Assembly: GCA_033980235.1 (NCBI GenBank)
Contig: CM067066.1
Span: forward strand, 32,403,180-32,467,179
Direction: 5' to 3'
Source: Diadema setosum
Lineage: Eukaryota > Echinodermata > Echinoidea > Diadematoida > Diadematidae
Length of the DNA stretch: 64,000 nucleotides
Made by a program: the position numbers and the translations under genes. Positions within the stretch are counted from its first letter, which is position 1, and each line of letters opens with the position of its first letter. Under the pieces are notes generated by a model, which made no database searches, was not told the DNA's origin, and saw only the letters and a program-made list of their open reading frames with translations. This document shows, in pieces, positions 12,956-24,547 of this stretch.

Positions 12956-13155
12956 GGAGGGAAGATATGTGTAATATACAAATATCGACTGCTGCTGAGG
13001 GAGATGGTAAAACTATTTGCACCGAGGTGATTTCTCAACAGTGCTATGTCCCGAGACGAAGTCGAGGGACATGGCACTGTTGAGAAATCACCGAGGTCAA
13101 ATAGTTTTACCATGGCCCGAAAGAAAGCAGTCGATATTTGTTTTATATCCCTCTC
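12956..13155. mobile_element. ~200 bp palindromic (foldback) repeat
   Basis: The left arm from GGAGGGA (12956) through CAAATATCGACTGC (12979) and ATGGTAAAACTATTTG to GTGATTTCTCAACAGTGC pairs with the right arm, which ends CAGTCGATATTTG (13128-13140) and TCCCTCTC (13148-13155). Pairing covers most of about 90 nt per arm, with a short centre near CGAGACGAAGTCGAG. There is no coding capacity. It could be a foldback MITE or a recombination-made inverted repeat. A further GAGGGATATAA word at 13794 may mark a related end. Confidence 0.8.
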
Positions 13156-16100
13156 GAGCATTTTACTAGAGTAATGGCGGTTCCCTTCTGGAAAAGTGTG
13201 CAGGTTTCCTGAACGATAAATCTAACGTTAGGCCGTAGCAGTGCAGCAGCAGTGCGTGCAGCGCGTAGCGAACGACACCGGTACTCTACAGGCCAGCGTG
13301 CAAAACTCCAAAAGATCGAGGAGGTCCAGGACTACGTTAGAAGTAGGCCTAGGCCTAAAGCGGCTTCGTTACCCAGACCATCTTCAAAATCGGTTTTAGT
13401 TTATTCCTAATTCGTACCTGATATGGTGTCCTCCTGCGATCATTCCTTCGTTACTTGAAGCAGTCACTTTGCTGAATGCATTTAGATCTACACACGCCAT
13501 CGTACACAGATTTCTGTAATGCTGTCGCGCACAACGCTGCTAGCGAGCTAGCTAAAAACCACAGCAGGACTGTCGCTCAAAAGTATCGCTACTACGCGCA
13601 CTGCGTACATTCTTAAGTGAGAAATGTAGATATCGATCCCACGATCACGATTGGGTGCAAATCGTGGATTCCCAAAAGTACTATATCCCGCTGGCTAGTA
13701 ACCAATTGCACCGCATCCAGCTGCTCGTAGCTAGCTAGTAAAACTACACCATGTTCGTGCTCTGTACAATCCTATGGCAAGAAGCTTTACATGAGGGATA
13801 TAATAGCCAATATCTTGTTCCCTGTAATATGCAGAGACGGTAGAATACTTGAGCCTAGCCAAGGCTTAGCTCCTGTTATTGTGCCATAATTAGCTAACTA
13901 TGGCTGCCTCCTCCTGTGGATATAGCTGCTTGGATTTTCCGACAAAGTAGCAATGACAAGTCAGGAAATACCTTGTTGAAGGTGCGGGCGATACGTCGAT
14001 ATCACAGTTACAGCAACTATACCCTAACAGTTGGCCTTTATGGGCTCGGGGCGAAAGAAGAGATGATGCGACCTACTTAACTCAGGTGTAATTCAGAATT
14101 TCCTGTGCCTATCGATACGCACCCTAACCCTCTTGAAATCCACAGGGCCTCCCAAAGAGGGGGTTAAAATGCTGCGTAGCTGCAGTTCATCATAAATGAT
14201 CAGCAACAAAACAAAACAAAACGAAGCAAAGCAAAACAATGGCACTTTATCCTCTTCAAAGTCAGGTGGCTACTGTGGAAGTGAAAAATGCTAAGAGGAA
14301 ATGAATAGTTTGATCGCAAAAGGGGTTAACTCCATTTTTGTCAATTTGGGATATTTGCAATTAAACCTGCTTAAAACAAAGAAAGTACCTGGGATGTTTT
14401 TAAACGTAACTTCAAGAATATTCCTTGTTATATGACAAGTGAGGCACACACTGGCGTATCAATGGAAAGGTTTTGTTTTGCAATATGTGATGATGGACTG
14501 ACACCAAAATGTTTAAAAATGTACATTTAAAGTGAAAGTAAACTACACTAGTGGATAGTGGGAAGCCGTGTCCACAGACACAGAGACACAGTCTACTCAA
14601 ATCCAGTCTCTCAAATGACGTTGGTCTAGTTTCATTCAGACGGAGCACTTATATTAAATGTTCATGTGAGGTACAGCTGTGAGTGCCATCAGCTGTTTGT
14701 CATAACAGTACAATGTAATAACCTGTCATGTCCAAGCCCTTCATATCTTGGTGTAACTTCATGAGCAGATTGTGTGTGGTATCAGAGCAGCAGCTGTGAA
14801 GTTTTTAGTATCGAGCGTATGAACTCCCACATCTGACATAATATGCAAACGTACATTGTATATATCATGTAGAAATGCATGATGACCTCATTTTCATTTT
14901 CTCTTTCTTTTTAGGAGTTCCTAGAAAGTCCCTCAGATTGTGTCGCAAACTTGTGTCATATCTTTTACACCTAGTGTGCCAGTGCTTCCCAGAATTGAGT
15001 GTTGTGATTTGTAAGTTGTGGCCCTGCTTCGTCACAGCCTTGCTTCGTCATAGTCCTCAGCCCCAAGTAGCCTATTAATAATGCTGAAGAACTTATGACC
15101 ACTAATTCTCCAGATACATGAAGTTGACTCATATCTTATACCAGACCGCTTTGTTCTGCATGGCGGGCTGAAATTGTGGTCCATCAAACCCACTCACTTT
15201 ACGCAGCCACCGCGTGGTTAGTAACCCTTGGCTAGCTAAAGTCAGAACTCGAGTCTTTACTGTTGGAAGCTTCTATCCGTTTTCCTGAAATCAGAGTCTA
15301 GAACAAATAGAGTATCATGACAAAAACTCCCCGAAATCACTTGAACTTTGAACTGAGCGCTGCACAGTCGTGGGAAAATTATTCCCAGAGATCACAGTCT
15401 AGCCTAATTGGATCACCGTGACTTCCAGTTGTCCACACCAGGGATCCGAAAGATACTAGCTTATCTCTTGTCTTCATCCCTTTGTAATCAATGGTCTGGT
15501 TATTTCAGTCCCTTTTATGATTTATACATTTTTTTTTTCCCTACACAAAAATCAAGAACACATACAGACTGTATATTTAGTGCTCACATATTTAGAAATT
15601 ATTGAAAGTCTAAAAATCTGACTCTATTATCTTCAAAATTAATGGGGACTCATATTCCTCAATAAGCAGTAGCTGAGAGGCAAAAGATTGCCCCCCCCCC
15701 CTTGTCCTTGTGGCGATGAGTAGATTTCAATGCGATGACAACAGAAATGCCTACCGTGTTAAGTTCCGTACTCATCCCTTGCACTCTTAACATACATACT
15801 TAAGTACATTGAAAATGTTCTTCAAGGACATATGAATGCATTCATTCATGGTCTCTCCTCAAATGTTAGTTTCTCAACATGCCATGATGTATCCTTGTCA
15901 AGTGGGATAAAAAGAGAAAAGAATGATTTCTAAGCAGTCACAAGAACAGAGTATATTCTGGTAGATCTAAACTTGTTGATAAAATTTAAAAAAAAGTAGA
16001 AAAGAAGATATTCAAGCTCAATATTAACTAGTTGTTGTGATATACTGATTTAATATATGCTATAGATCAAAGAAAGAAGTATGCTTGCCAGCAATCAACT

Positions 16101-16773
16101 GTATTGCATACATGAATTATTTTGCAGTGCTTTCATTTTCACAAATTTTGCGAGGTGACTGACATTCGTGAACTTATCAACCCAACAAAATGTCTATCCA
16201 CTGAAACGAGTTTCAGCATTATCAACAAACTCCTATGGAAGTGGCTTTTCTTCACAATGGGTAGAAGGCAATTAGAAGATCATGTGTTAAACTTTAAAAG
16301 ATTGCTAGCTTCTTCACGAGCTAGGTACACTTGTAGGTTCTCCCCCCCCCCCCCCCATGAGGCTCTCGGATCTGCTCTAATTTCCGCCATGGAATAGGAG
16401 GTGTGCTACAGTGACAAGTGCAGACTACAGAACCCCCTCCCCCCCCCCCCCCAAAAAAAAGGAAAAAAACAAAAAACAAAAAACAAAAAACAAACAATCA
16501 AAGCAACAACAACAAAAACTCAAAGCAGTGGTAGCAAGTGTGTTAGAGTAATCCACTTAGCACATGACAATGGCGATACAGGTAGATCAACAAGGGAAGT
16601 ACAAATGGGAGTTGTCAACAGTTCTTGGGGCACAAGTCGAGCAGCTGTGAGTGGATGTAGCTTTGTTGATTGTAGTAGAGCTGCCAAATTTAGCTCACTT
16701 TTTTCCCCTACAAGGTAAAATTATTCTGCCCTACAAGGTAAAATTATTCTTGTTTTCATCATATTGAAACCGC

Positions 16774-16804
<31 letters not shown>

Positions 16805-18095
16805 ACAAGCATCCTGAAAGTTGATGACCTTGTTTCAATTTATGTTTTTTTTTCACCGATTTTTTTTTTTTTTTTTTTTTGGGGGGGGGGTGCATTTGGT
16901 ATAATCTGGTTTTGGATATTTGGTTGATAAATGAGTGTGTAAACAAGTAATTTGTAAATGTGATTTAGAACGTGACAGAGTCATACTATTGAAAATTTTA
17001 GGTATGATGTGAAATTATCCGCTGTATGTTTTGTATTGTTTATTTGTTCAGTTTTAACGAAATTTTGATATAACGAAAGAAAACTGCTGGTACCAAGGAC
17101 TTTCTTATAACGGGAGTCCAGTGTACATTTAACACACGATAGGGCCTATTCAGTTTCAAGGCACTGGTGCATCAATAAGGGGTCTGTCTTTTGAAGATTA
17201 GTTCTATCCAGTTATTGAAGCAAGCAATGATTTTAATTGGACTTTGGTGATATCTGTATTACCCTGATATCTGTAGGGATAAGAGAAAAAAATGCATGCA
17301 GCTCATATAATATGAGGGTTGTTCACTAAACAAAGAGTCAGGTTACAGTTTTGTGGCACGGACACGCAACATGGAAAATATGCAGGCACTTTAGTGCATG
17401 CATGCTGTATAACTGTCAACCACGCATACTCTTGAAGCGCAGTTTACTTTCGACCGTAATATTTTCCAGAGGTCAAATTAAGAACATACTGTGGTGTAGA
17501 TACAATGTGCTACTGTGCACTATAGAATAAGGTTATATGATTATACAGTGATGCAGGGCAAAATTAATCTGAAGGCCCATCCAATTGTCACTGCTCCACT
17601 TCTACTTTATGACGAAACTTAGCAAGGCAAGATGTTAAAGCATGATATACATAAGGAAGGTCATGCAAACACAAAGATTTACACTGTAGGGATGTTTGAG
17701 TTTAGTAGAGCTCTGCAAGACAGTACACTACCTAGAAACTGCACAGGTGACCCCCCTCCCTCCCCCCCCCCCAAAAAAAAAAGAGAGAAAGAAATAACAA
17801 AAAACAAAAACACTACAACACTGAAAGAAAGAGAGAAAGTACAGTGAATGAGGGCAAATCAGAAGCGGTGTTTGGTGATCGTTGAACGTGAGTAGATTTT
17901 GATTGGAAGTGGAGCTTGCTTGTAGGCATTCTTCTCCGACCGGTCAGAGAGAGGCACAGTTTTGTGTGGAGGGGAGGACTTGGTTGCAAAGCTGCATATC
18001 TCATCACCCGTTCTCCAACAAATTTGGCCGACTGCTTTTGAGGGCCCTGGACTCTGAAGGGGCGGCTTGAAAATTCCAGTCATTCCGACAATCAA
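13156..18095. other. Non-coding stretch; CpG-raised part at 13160-14110, then AT-rich with homopolymers
   Basis: 13160-14110 has many CpG words and a low-repeat look, but its frames are broken and no protein is recognised. Beyond it are C-runs (15690, 16340), C-run to A-run junctions (16436-16460 and 17754-17782), long T-runs (16773-16800, 16860-16880; the latter runs into a G-run), and a 23 bp direct duplication around CTACAAGGTAAAATTATTCT (about 16712-16755). 17043-17120 carries a dispersed-repeat-like phrase with GATATAACGAAAG and CTTATAACGGGAGTC. A splice-like segment at 14915-15012 is rejected below. Confidence 0.4.
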
Positions 18096-18189
18096 ATATC
18101 TATCTATCTATTTATATATTAAAGTTTGTGTGTAATATATGTCTATCTATCTATCTATCTATCTGTCTATTTAGGTATATATATATATA
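18096..18189. repeat. (TATC)n and (TA)n microsatellite
   Basis: TATC repeats at about 18096-18111 and 18141-18167, followed by a TATATATATA tract ending exactly at the CTAG boundary of the next element. Confidence 0.9.
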
Positions 18190-19526
18190 CTAGCAGCACC
18201 CGTGGAAATCCACGGGTCTGAGGGGTTTCATTTTTTCTCATAGATTGGAATTTGCACTTTTTTATTGATGAAATAAAAAGAAAATTTTTCTCATTCTTTC
18301 GTTACTTTTAATTGTGCTCGATCTCTTCTACCCATGACCACCACCCACCCCCCCCACACACACACATTTCCACCCCCGCAGAAAAAAAAAAACCAACCAA
18401 ACAAACAAAAAACAAAACAAAACCCAAGAACAAACATTCAGGGAAAAATCACCAAAAACGCTTATGAGATTCATCGGAAGTCTTCCCACAGATTCTTCCC
18501 GTCGGAATGGGGAGATACTATTGACACTATGACTTTGATACTAATTATACCACCTGCTCTTGCATCCATGCAGGCACCCGAGGGATTCCACGGCTGGTCT
18601 CAAGGCCTAGCATTTTTTTTTTTCCATTCTTATTTCTTTTCCCACGTTATGAGAGAAAATATAATATTTTTGATAGTCTTTAATGGCTCCCTCCTTTTTG
18701 TTTTTAATCACCAAAACTTAGTTTGATATATCATAGAACCATCCATTTATCTGCTTCAGACTAAACATCATCATTATTATCATATTATTATTCTGATTAG
18801 GCCCATATTGTTATATTGCCCTTATAATTATTATTGTTATTTGGGGAGGGGGATCATAGTCATTAGGTTTTATAAGTATTAACTGTAGGCACCCATGGGA
18901 ATCCACGGGTCTCAGGGCTTCGTATTTTTCCTTTAATATTTCTTCAACCACGTTATGAGAGAAGAAATACACAAAGAATATAATCTTCATTTGCTCCCTC
19001 ATTTCTGTTTTCATAATCAAAACTTGGTTTGATGGATCTAGAACCACCCGTTTATCTCATTGATACTGTTCGGTTTTTTTTTTTATTATCTTAATAATTA
19101 GCATTACTATTATTATTATTATTGTTATTGTTATTGTTATTATTATTATTATTTTGTGGGAGGGGAGATCATAGTCATTCGGTTTTATTATTATTTTATA
19201 TTATTCATTGACATGGAGATGAATCAAGGGAATTAAGGAAAAAAGTGTATCGGTCAAGGAGAGTGAATATCTTTTTTTCCGTCATGTCAAAGTTACTCTA
19301 CGACTGATAGACGTTTCAAATAGCTTCATTATCATTGTTTTTTCATTTTAAAAATCAAAAAAATCCAGTACCTGTTTGTGTCTCTTCCGCCCACTCTTAA
19401 GTTATGGATCATAGCACCCCCTCCCCATTCATTTGCATTGGCCTATTGTATTATTATCATTATTTCAGTGTATTATTGTTATTGTTATTATCATTATTAT
19501 TATAATTAACATTATTATTTTATTAT

Positions 19527-20275
19527 TTAGGGGAGAGGAGAGAGTAGAGTCATAATATAGGGATGATCAACCAAGGGAGGCGGAAATATTAATTTGTTAA
19601 GAATTGTAAAAATGTGTTTCCCCTATTTTTCTGCTCTTGATAAAAAGCTTTTCTGAAGACAGTCCTGCGCAAACTGTCCAAAACTGCTTCACTGCACTTA
19701 CATACGTAATCTTGTGCTGAGTAGGACTACTTCATAAATAGACCCCTAGTGTTTTTGTTACTATTGTGCTGAGAGAAATAAAGTATTTTCGTCTTCATTT
19801 GCTCTCTTCTTTTTGTTTTTATCACTAATCCTTGGTTTGATGGATCACAGAACCACCCGTTTATCATTATTATTATTATTAGTAGTAGTAGTAGTAGTAG
19901 TAGTAGTATTTAGGGGAGAGGAGAGAGTAGAGTCGTAATATAGGGATGATCAACCAAGGGAGGCGGAAATGTTAATTTGTTAAGAATTGTAAAAATCTGT
20001 TTGCCCCATTTTTCTGCTCTTGATAAAAATCTTTTCTGAAGACAATCCTGCGCAAACTGTCCAAAACTGCTTCACTGCACTAACATACGTAATCTTGTGC
20101 TGAGTAGGACTACTTCATATAGGCCTATTGACCCCTAGTGTTTTTGTTACTATTGTCCTGAGAGAAATCAAATATTTTCGTCTTCGTTTGCTCTCTTCTC
20201 TTTGTTTTTATCACCAAACCTTGGTTTGATGGATCATAGAACCACCCGTTTATCTGCTTCAGACTGTACATTTTT
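19527..20275. repeat. Tandem duplication, period 383 bp
   Basis: The block starting TTTAGGGGAGAGGAGAGAGT at 19527 recurs at 19910 with the same order of words (GGGATGATCAACCAAGGGAG, CTGCGCAAACTGTCCAAAAC, TTTGATGGATCA). There are few substitutions over about 350 bp, so the duplication is young. It lies inside the repeat array 18190-20700. Confidence 0.9.
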
Positions 20276-20490
20276 ATTATCATTATTATCATAATCATTA
20301 ATGTCCTTCTTCTTCTGCTTCAGACTGTACATTATCATCATTATTACCATCATTATTGTTGTTATTAGTATTATAACTATCACTGTTATTATTATTATTA
20401 TTATCATTATTATTATTATTATTATAATTATTATTATTATTATAATTATTATTATTATTATATTATCCTTATAATCATTGTTATAAATAT
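20260..20490. repeat. (ATT)n / (ATC)n trinucleotide-rich tract
   Basis: Imperfect ATT, ATC and TTG triplets. Similar shorter tracts lie at 18770-18840, 19090-19195, 19450-19530 and 19860-19910 within the same array. The open frames across them are low-complexity artefacts. Confidence 0.9.
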
Positions 20491-20699
20491 TTGGGGAGGG
20501 GGAGATCATAGTCATTAGGTTTAATAAGTAGGCACCCGTGGGAATCCATGGGTCTCAGGGCCTCGTATTTTTTCTTTAATATTTCTTTTCCCACGTTATG
20601 GGAGAAAGAAGAATATTTTTGTCGTCATTTGCTCCCTCATTTTTATTTTTATCACCAAAACTTGGTTTGATGCACCATATAACAACACATTTGATGTCC

Positions 20700-21560
20700 A
20701 CTTGTAACTTCAAAAATTGGCGGTCAGCAAAGCGAGGGTTTCCCCCGCGTCCGCTCGTCTGATGAATATTCATGTTTATACCAGCAGCCATGCAGTAAAC
20801 GAATGAACAGCGGCGCGTGTACTGTGATATGGAAGGGTACGATCGGCAAGGACAAAATTTAAGTGGATATTTAGCCGTCCTGAACAGTCTGAGTACAATG
20901 ATACCCGACTTGAGAGTAAACTAAATGACGTACCTGACCTGCATGGTATCCTGCAGTTGTGCAAAATACAGTAAAATAACAGCATTCATTGTTTTCATTT
21001 GGGCACGCCAATTGCGAACGTCGCTGTACGTAAATGCCCTTGTACTTGTATTATGACCGCGCCGTATACCATAGAGTGTCCATATCACGCGCACGCAAAT
21101 AGTGTTTCGTGTAACTATCGTCAATACATACACAGGCGCAGGCCACACACTGGCATACCTACCCGAGAGTACATTGTGTGCGTGCGTGCGTGTCCGCCGG
21201 AATATGACAGAGATTTCGCTGCACGCCATCATCTTTTTGACTTCAGTATCCCCACTGTCTCTGCAAGCTAAAAGATGGACGATCGAGAAAGGCAGGAGTC
21301 CAGCGCAGGATCGGTGAATATTAAAACGCTCGGCTCTGACGTCACGCACAAAAATGCATTATGCATCTATCTAATTAATTTCTCTTTGTCGTCCTCGACG
21401 TCGACACGGAGGCGGAGCGCGGACGAAACCCGGTCCAAGGCACGTAGGAGACCCACCCGCTGCCGACGGCACCGGTCTCGGGGGCCCGGAGCCGACGGCT
21501 CGGGAGGAGATAGACAAACCAGCAACGCCGGAATAAAACAGGAAATACATAAGGCCCCGA
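20700..21560 (+). promoter_or_regulatory. CpG-rich patch with perfect CRE; candidate promoter/first exon
   Basis: CpG density rises sharply here against the AT-rich flanks, most at 20800-21200 and 21395-21530. A full palindromic cAMP-response element TGACGTCA sits at 21337-21344, 20 bp after an AT-rich GAATATTAAAAC word. An ATGCATTATGCAT palindrome-like word follows at about 21353, then TAATTAATT. A plus frame opens at 21275 (MDDRERQESSAGS) and runs Arg/Ser-rich to 21679, but its C-terminus reads through a CA microsatellite and it matches no family I know. Possible readings are an alternative promoter of the host gene, a nested gene's 5' end, or a captured CpG patch. Confidence 0.35.
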
Positions 21561-21589
21561 CAACAACAACAACTTCGCCTTTTACTTAT

Positions 21590-21593
21590 ATAG

Positions 21594-21628
<35 letters not shown>

Positions 21629-21668
21629 GGCACACACGCACACATACGTACACACACACACACACGCA
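21590..21668. repeat. (TA)n/(CA)n microsatellite
   Basis: A short TATATA tract leads into CA repeats with CG and TA interruptions. Confidence 0.95.
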
Positions 21669-22044
21669 CTTGTGCGTGAGTCAGATGTCTTGTCTTGCCT
21701 GCCGAATTGATTGATATTCCAGATTTCAAAAATATTTTGTTTTTGTTTTGTAACTCATCAAAGGGTGGTGGCATTTAAGAACAAGGTGCTAGTCACATTG
21801 GACACTTACATAGAATCTAGGGCTGCCAGACTTTGATAATGTGACAGTCGTCTGAGCATCGAGGCAACATGTGCCCCTTGTATCGCGCGGGCTGTGAATC
21901 TTGCAGCTTCCATGCACTCGTTATCTGTGAGTGTTTTGCGTTTTGTGCTGGTTGCGGCTGTAGATTAAATGTGCCGTAGCTGTCACATTGACCGTTATCC
22001 CTGGCACAGGGAAAAAAAAAAATTGTCCTGCAACATTGCTCTAT

Positions 22045-22485
22045 CTGACCCCTATCAGACCAGAGAGTTCTCATATGAATATATCCGGCGTATGGATAGG
22101 GAAAGATTTTATGTGTCTGAGTGCCCATATATGTTGTATGAATATACGTCATATACTGAAATGATGGTTGGAGCATTGCTTTGATATATACAACATATAT
22201 TCATATGGCATATATTTGCGTCTGAATGCTCTCATATTCATACATCGTATAAGGAGGTGGAGCTTCTTTGCGTTGTGCACTAGGGTTTATGCGCACTGCC
22301 ATAATAATTATGAATCCGGCATCATATAAAATGATGCGCAAAGTGGCCAAATTTTGTGCTGCGCAGGTGAGAGACACTTACAACTTAGATATCCATGAAT
22401 GAGCTTCTCATGAAACATGACAGTATGGGAGGTCTAATGCTGTAATTGGGACATTAATATTGTGTCTGAATGGTCTGATATCAAG
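22045..22485. mobile_element. TIR element with TATCAGACCA ends
   Basis: TATCAGACCA at the left (about 22046) faces TGGTCTGATA at the right (about 22469-22480). Inside, ATGTTGTATGAATAT (22132) faces ATATACAACATATATTCATA (22185-22204), and GTCTGAG/GTCTGAA words recur near 22115, 22222 and 22463. It has no transposase. The same GTCTGAA spacing pattern occurs in the element at 50158. The boundaries are approximate. Confidence 0.45.
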
Positions 22486-22608
22486 ACATTGTTAAGCCAT
22501 GTGTTTTATTAATATGTGGTAACTTGGTGTGCCTGAATTTGCTACAATGTATAAAAAGGTCCAGAACAGGGCATGGCTTGCATGGCAAAGTCCACACACA
22601 AGGGTTCT

Positions 22609-22652
22609 ATGAGCAAAGGACTCTGCAATGAATTGCAGAATCCTTTGCTCAT
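22609..22652. repeat. 44-nt near-perfect hairpin
   Basis: The 5' arm ATGAGCAAAGGA-C-TCTGCAA pairs with the 3' arm TTGCAGA-A-TCCTTTGCTCAT: 19 pairs and one C/A mismatch with a 4-nt loop. The loop and arms are shorter than usual for a miRNA precursor, so a foldback repeat remnant is likelier. Confidence 0.7.
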
Positions 22653-22693
22653 TTTTCTCCCTCTTATGTATCTTTCTCTTTACAGAGAAGTCC

Positions 22694-22855
22694 TTTAGGT
22701 TGCTTGCTTCTTGGAGCTAGCCTCCCCCTCCCACATTACAGTAAATGTGGAAATCAGTGCTTTAGGTTGCTTGCTTTAGGTTGCTTGCTTTAGGTTGCTT
22801 GCTTCTTGGAGCTAGCCTCCCCCTCCCACATTACAGTAAATGTGGAAATCAGTGC
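22694..22855 (+). repeat. Compound tandem duplication (67 bp unit, 14 bp sub-unit x4)
   Basis: A 67 bp unit beginning TTTAGGTTGCTTGC and ending GGAAATCAGTGC occurs at 22694-22760 and identically at 22789-22855. Two extra copies of its first 14 bp lie between (22761-22774, 22775-22788). The perfect identity suggests a recent slippage or replication event. Confidence 0.95.
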
Positions 22856-23691
22856 TGTGTGCTTCCATGCCGAAGATCTAATCAAGTTCAAGAAATGGGC
22901 TCACTTTCTCTCTGCAAACAAATTAATTTGATAACCATGCACACTCGTCCCCATCTCGGACCTTGCAGACTTGACACAGTCCTGAGAAGAGATAGATAGA
23001 GGAGAGAAAACGACAACAACAACAATGCACCCCTATCTCCCTTCCCTTCCTTCCTCCCCCCTTCCTCCTCAATCCCCCATCCAGCATCAAATGTGTGCAG
23101 GCATAATTTTATGGGCCTGCCAATTTCACATACATTTAGCCCACCAAACCGCATGATGTTACTCTCGTTTCCGTCCTCCCCCCTAATTGCGCTGCATGCT
23201 CGAGTGCTTGGCTAATATTCCATTTGGGGGTAAGTAGAGGGAGGGGTTAGCATCACTCTCCCTCTGACTAGCTCCCCTTCTACTCTCAGGCGGTGGAGAT
23301 GGACGGAAAAATTGATTTATAAATATCGGCAATATGTCACTGCATTTGTGGACTTATGGCTGTAGAAGTTGTGCATTTCGGAGGTTGGCATTCTGTTCCC
23401 CTGTAATGTGGATATATGTTGAACATGGTGCATACTATGAGTACACTGCAGTGTAGGCCTAGATATTGTTTGGAGAAAAAGATGATGATGCCTCGGTATC
23501 AGTCATTGGACGTTGTCTTGTTATTCCATCTACAGTCAATATCAGACAAGCCTTGTGCACATCTCAGTCGTTTTGAGGGTGGATGTATGAAATGAAGGGC
23601 TCATATTCCTTGTGCTCAAAGGTATTGGAGTAGTGTACAGGTGCATGTGGCATTGATTTTGTGGTCTAATGTGGCAAGTCCACACGTTCTG

Positions 23692-24174
23692 TTAGTTTAA
23701 AACATGATGAAGAAATGAACCATGATCATGTTGATGAAACACTAAAGGACTAATAATATTGCTTATTATGATAACTAGACATAGGCTACTCAGTCCCATG
23801 CATACAACTTTAATGCTGTCCATGTCACTACAGTATTTTTTTAAAATCTCTTTATTATTGTTATTCATTATATGCTTGAAGTTTGATGTTGTGATGTACT
23901 GACGTAGTGTGGATAGAGTAATGACTGACGGTGAGGTCAAAGTGATCTCCTCTGTCAGGACATGTATATGACCTCTGGTTTCCCTCTTTAAGTTGATGGC
24001 TCTGTCCTGATTGGATTTGGCCAGCTGAAGGCTTAGCCTGACTTCCAGGCTCTGCAGGCATTTCCTTTTGCCTTCACTCGAAGTGATGAACCACTCTGTC
24101 TGTTTCTCCATGGTATTTTTATCTTGGCATACATACCTACAGCAACAAGATATACAATTGCAACTGATTGACAA
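23692..24174 (-). other. Unrecognised 160-codon open frame
   Basis: The longest open frame of the window (minus strand), GC-richer over 23930-24130. The encoded text includes EKQTEWFITSSEGKRKC and ITLTSPSVITLSTL, then becomes AT-rich and hydrophobic at the end. I recognise no domain, and its 5' part is only 18 bp from a SINE. It could be an exon fragment, a decayed transposon frame or chance. No function is assigned. Confidence 0.2.
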
Positions 24175-24423
24175 ATTGCCCTACATCGACGTAAATAAGC
24201 ACTGAATTGATCAGTGTTTTAGTAGTAGCCATGATAAAAAATCATGGGCGTACATACTCGAGCAGGATTCGAACCTACGACCTCCTGATCACCGGACAGG
24301 CGTCATCTCCACTAGACCACCGAGCTTTCGCCCAACAGCAAGTATTGGTTCTAATCCTTATAGCATGCAGCGGGTACTGCTTTGTTATTCAAATTGATGA
24401 AATTCTTCCGTCGAGATGTTTTC
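24157..24423 (-). mobile_element. tRNA-derived SINE, minus strand
   Basis: On the minus strand the tRNA-like head occupies 24325-24257: box A TGGTCTAGTGG (24319-24309), box B GGTTCGAATCC (24275-24265), a 5-bp T-arm (GTAGG/CCTGC) and an anticodon-like arm CCTG/CAGG. The acceptor stem is degenerate (about 5 bp) and no mature 3' end is present, so this is a SINE rather than a tRNA gene. The body (24256-24157) contains the ATGATTTTTTATCAT palindrome. Confidence 0.7.
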
Positions 24424-24547
24424 ATTGCAACTGATTGACAAATTGCCCTACATCGATGTAAATAAGCACTGAATTGATCAGTGTTTTAGTAGTAGCCATG
24501 ATAAAAAATCATGGGCGTACATACTCGAGCAGGATTTGAACCTACGA
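24424..24547 (-). mobile_element. Partial second copy of the SINE body
   Basis: This 124 bp segment matches 24157-24280 with only about two substitutions (CGACG to CGATG, and C to T inside box B), 267 bp downstream. It breaks off inside the tRNA-like head. The near identity and the same break imply a recent local duplication, not independent insertion. Confidence 0.9.

Larger units (their letters stand above)
18190..20700 (-). mobile_element. Array of related repeat units with a Helitron-like end
   Basis: Four units carry the phrase GGCACCCGTGGGAATCCACG or close variants (about 18194, 18578, 18888, 20531). Each unit (two of them partial) then shows CACGTTATG(A/G)GAGAAA, a TTTGCTCCCTC-like word and AACTTGGTTTGATGGATC. 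The phrase forms an 8-bp hairpin (ACCCGTGG, loop, CCACGGGT; 18198-18217). Read on the minus strand, the left edge is hairpin, GCTG, CTAG, then T, which is the layout of a Helitron 3' end (hairpin near terminal CTRR, insertion before T). The units are separated by (ATT)n-type trinucleotide repeats. No Rep/helicase frame is visible. The Helitron assignment is tentative; the repeated-unit structure is plain. Confidence 0.6.

Noticed and set aside
14915..15012. Segment with a strong acceptor (CTCTTTCTTTTTAG) and donor (ATTT|GTAAGT), open in the phase left by the I-BAR exon
   Set aside because: The peptide (G-VPRKSLRLCRKLVSYLLHLVCQ) does not resemble the conserved I-BAR sequence expected there, and its composition is not coding-like.
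20921..21679. Overlapping open frames of 134-142 codons on both strands
   Set aside because: They run through the CpG-rich patch and a CA repeat; open because of composition. No domain recognised.
22609..22652. microRNA precursor
   Set aside because: The arms and 4-nt loop are shorter than a usual pre-miRNA; kept only as a hairpin.
24257..24325. tRNA gene on the minus strand
   Set aside because: Box A and box B are good, but the acceptor stem is degenerate and a duplicated body follows, so it is a SINE head.
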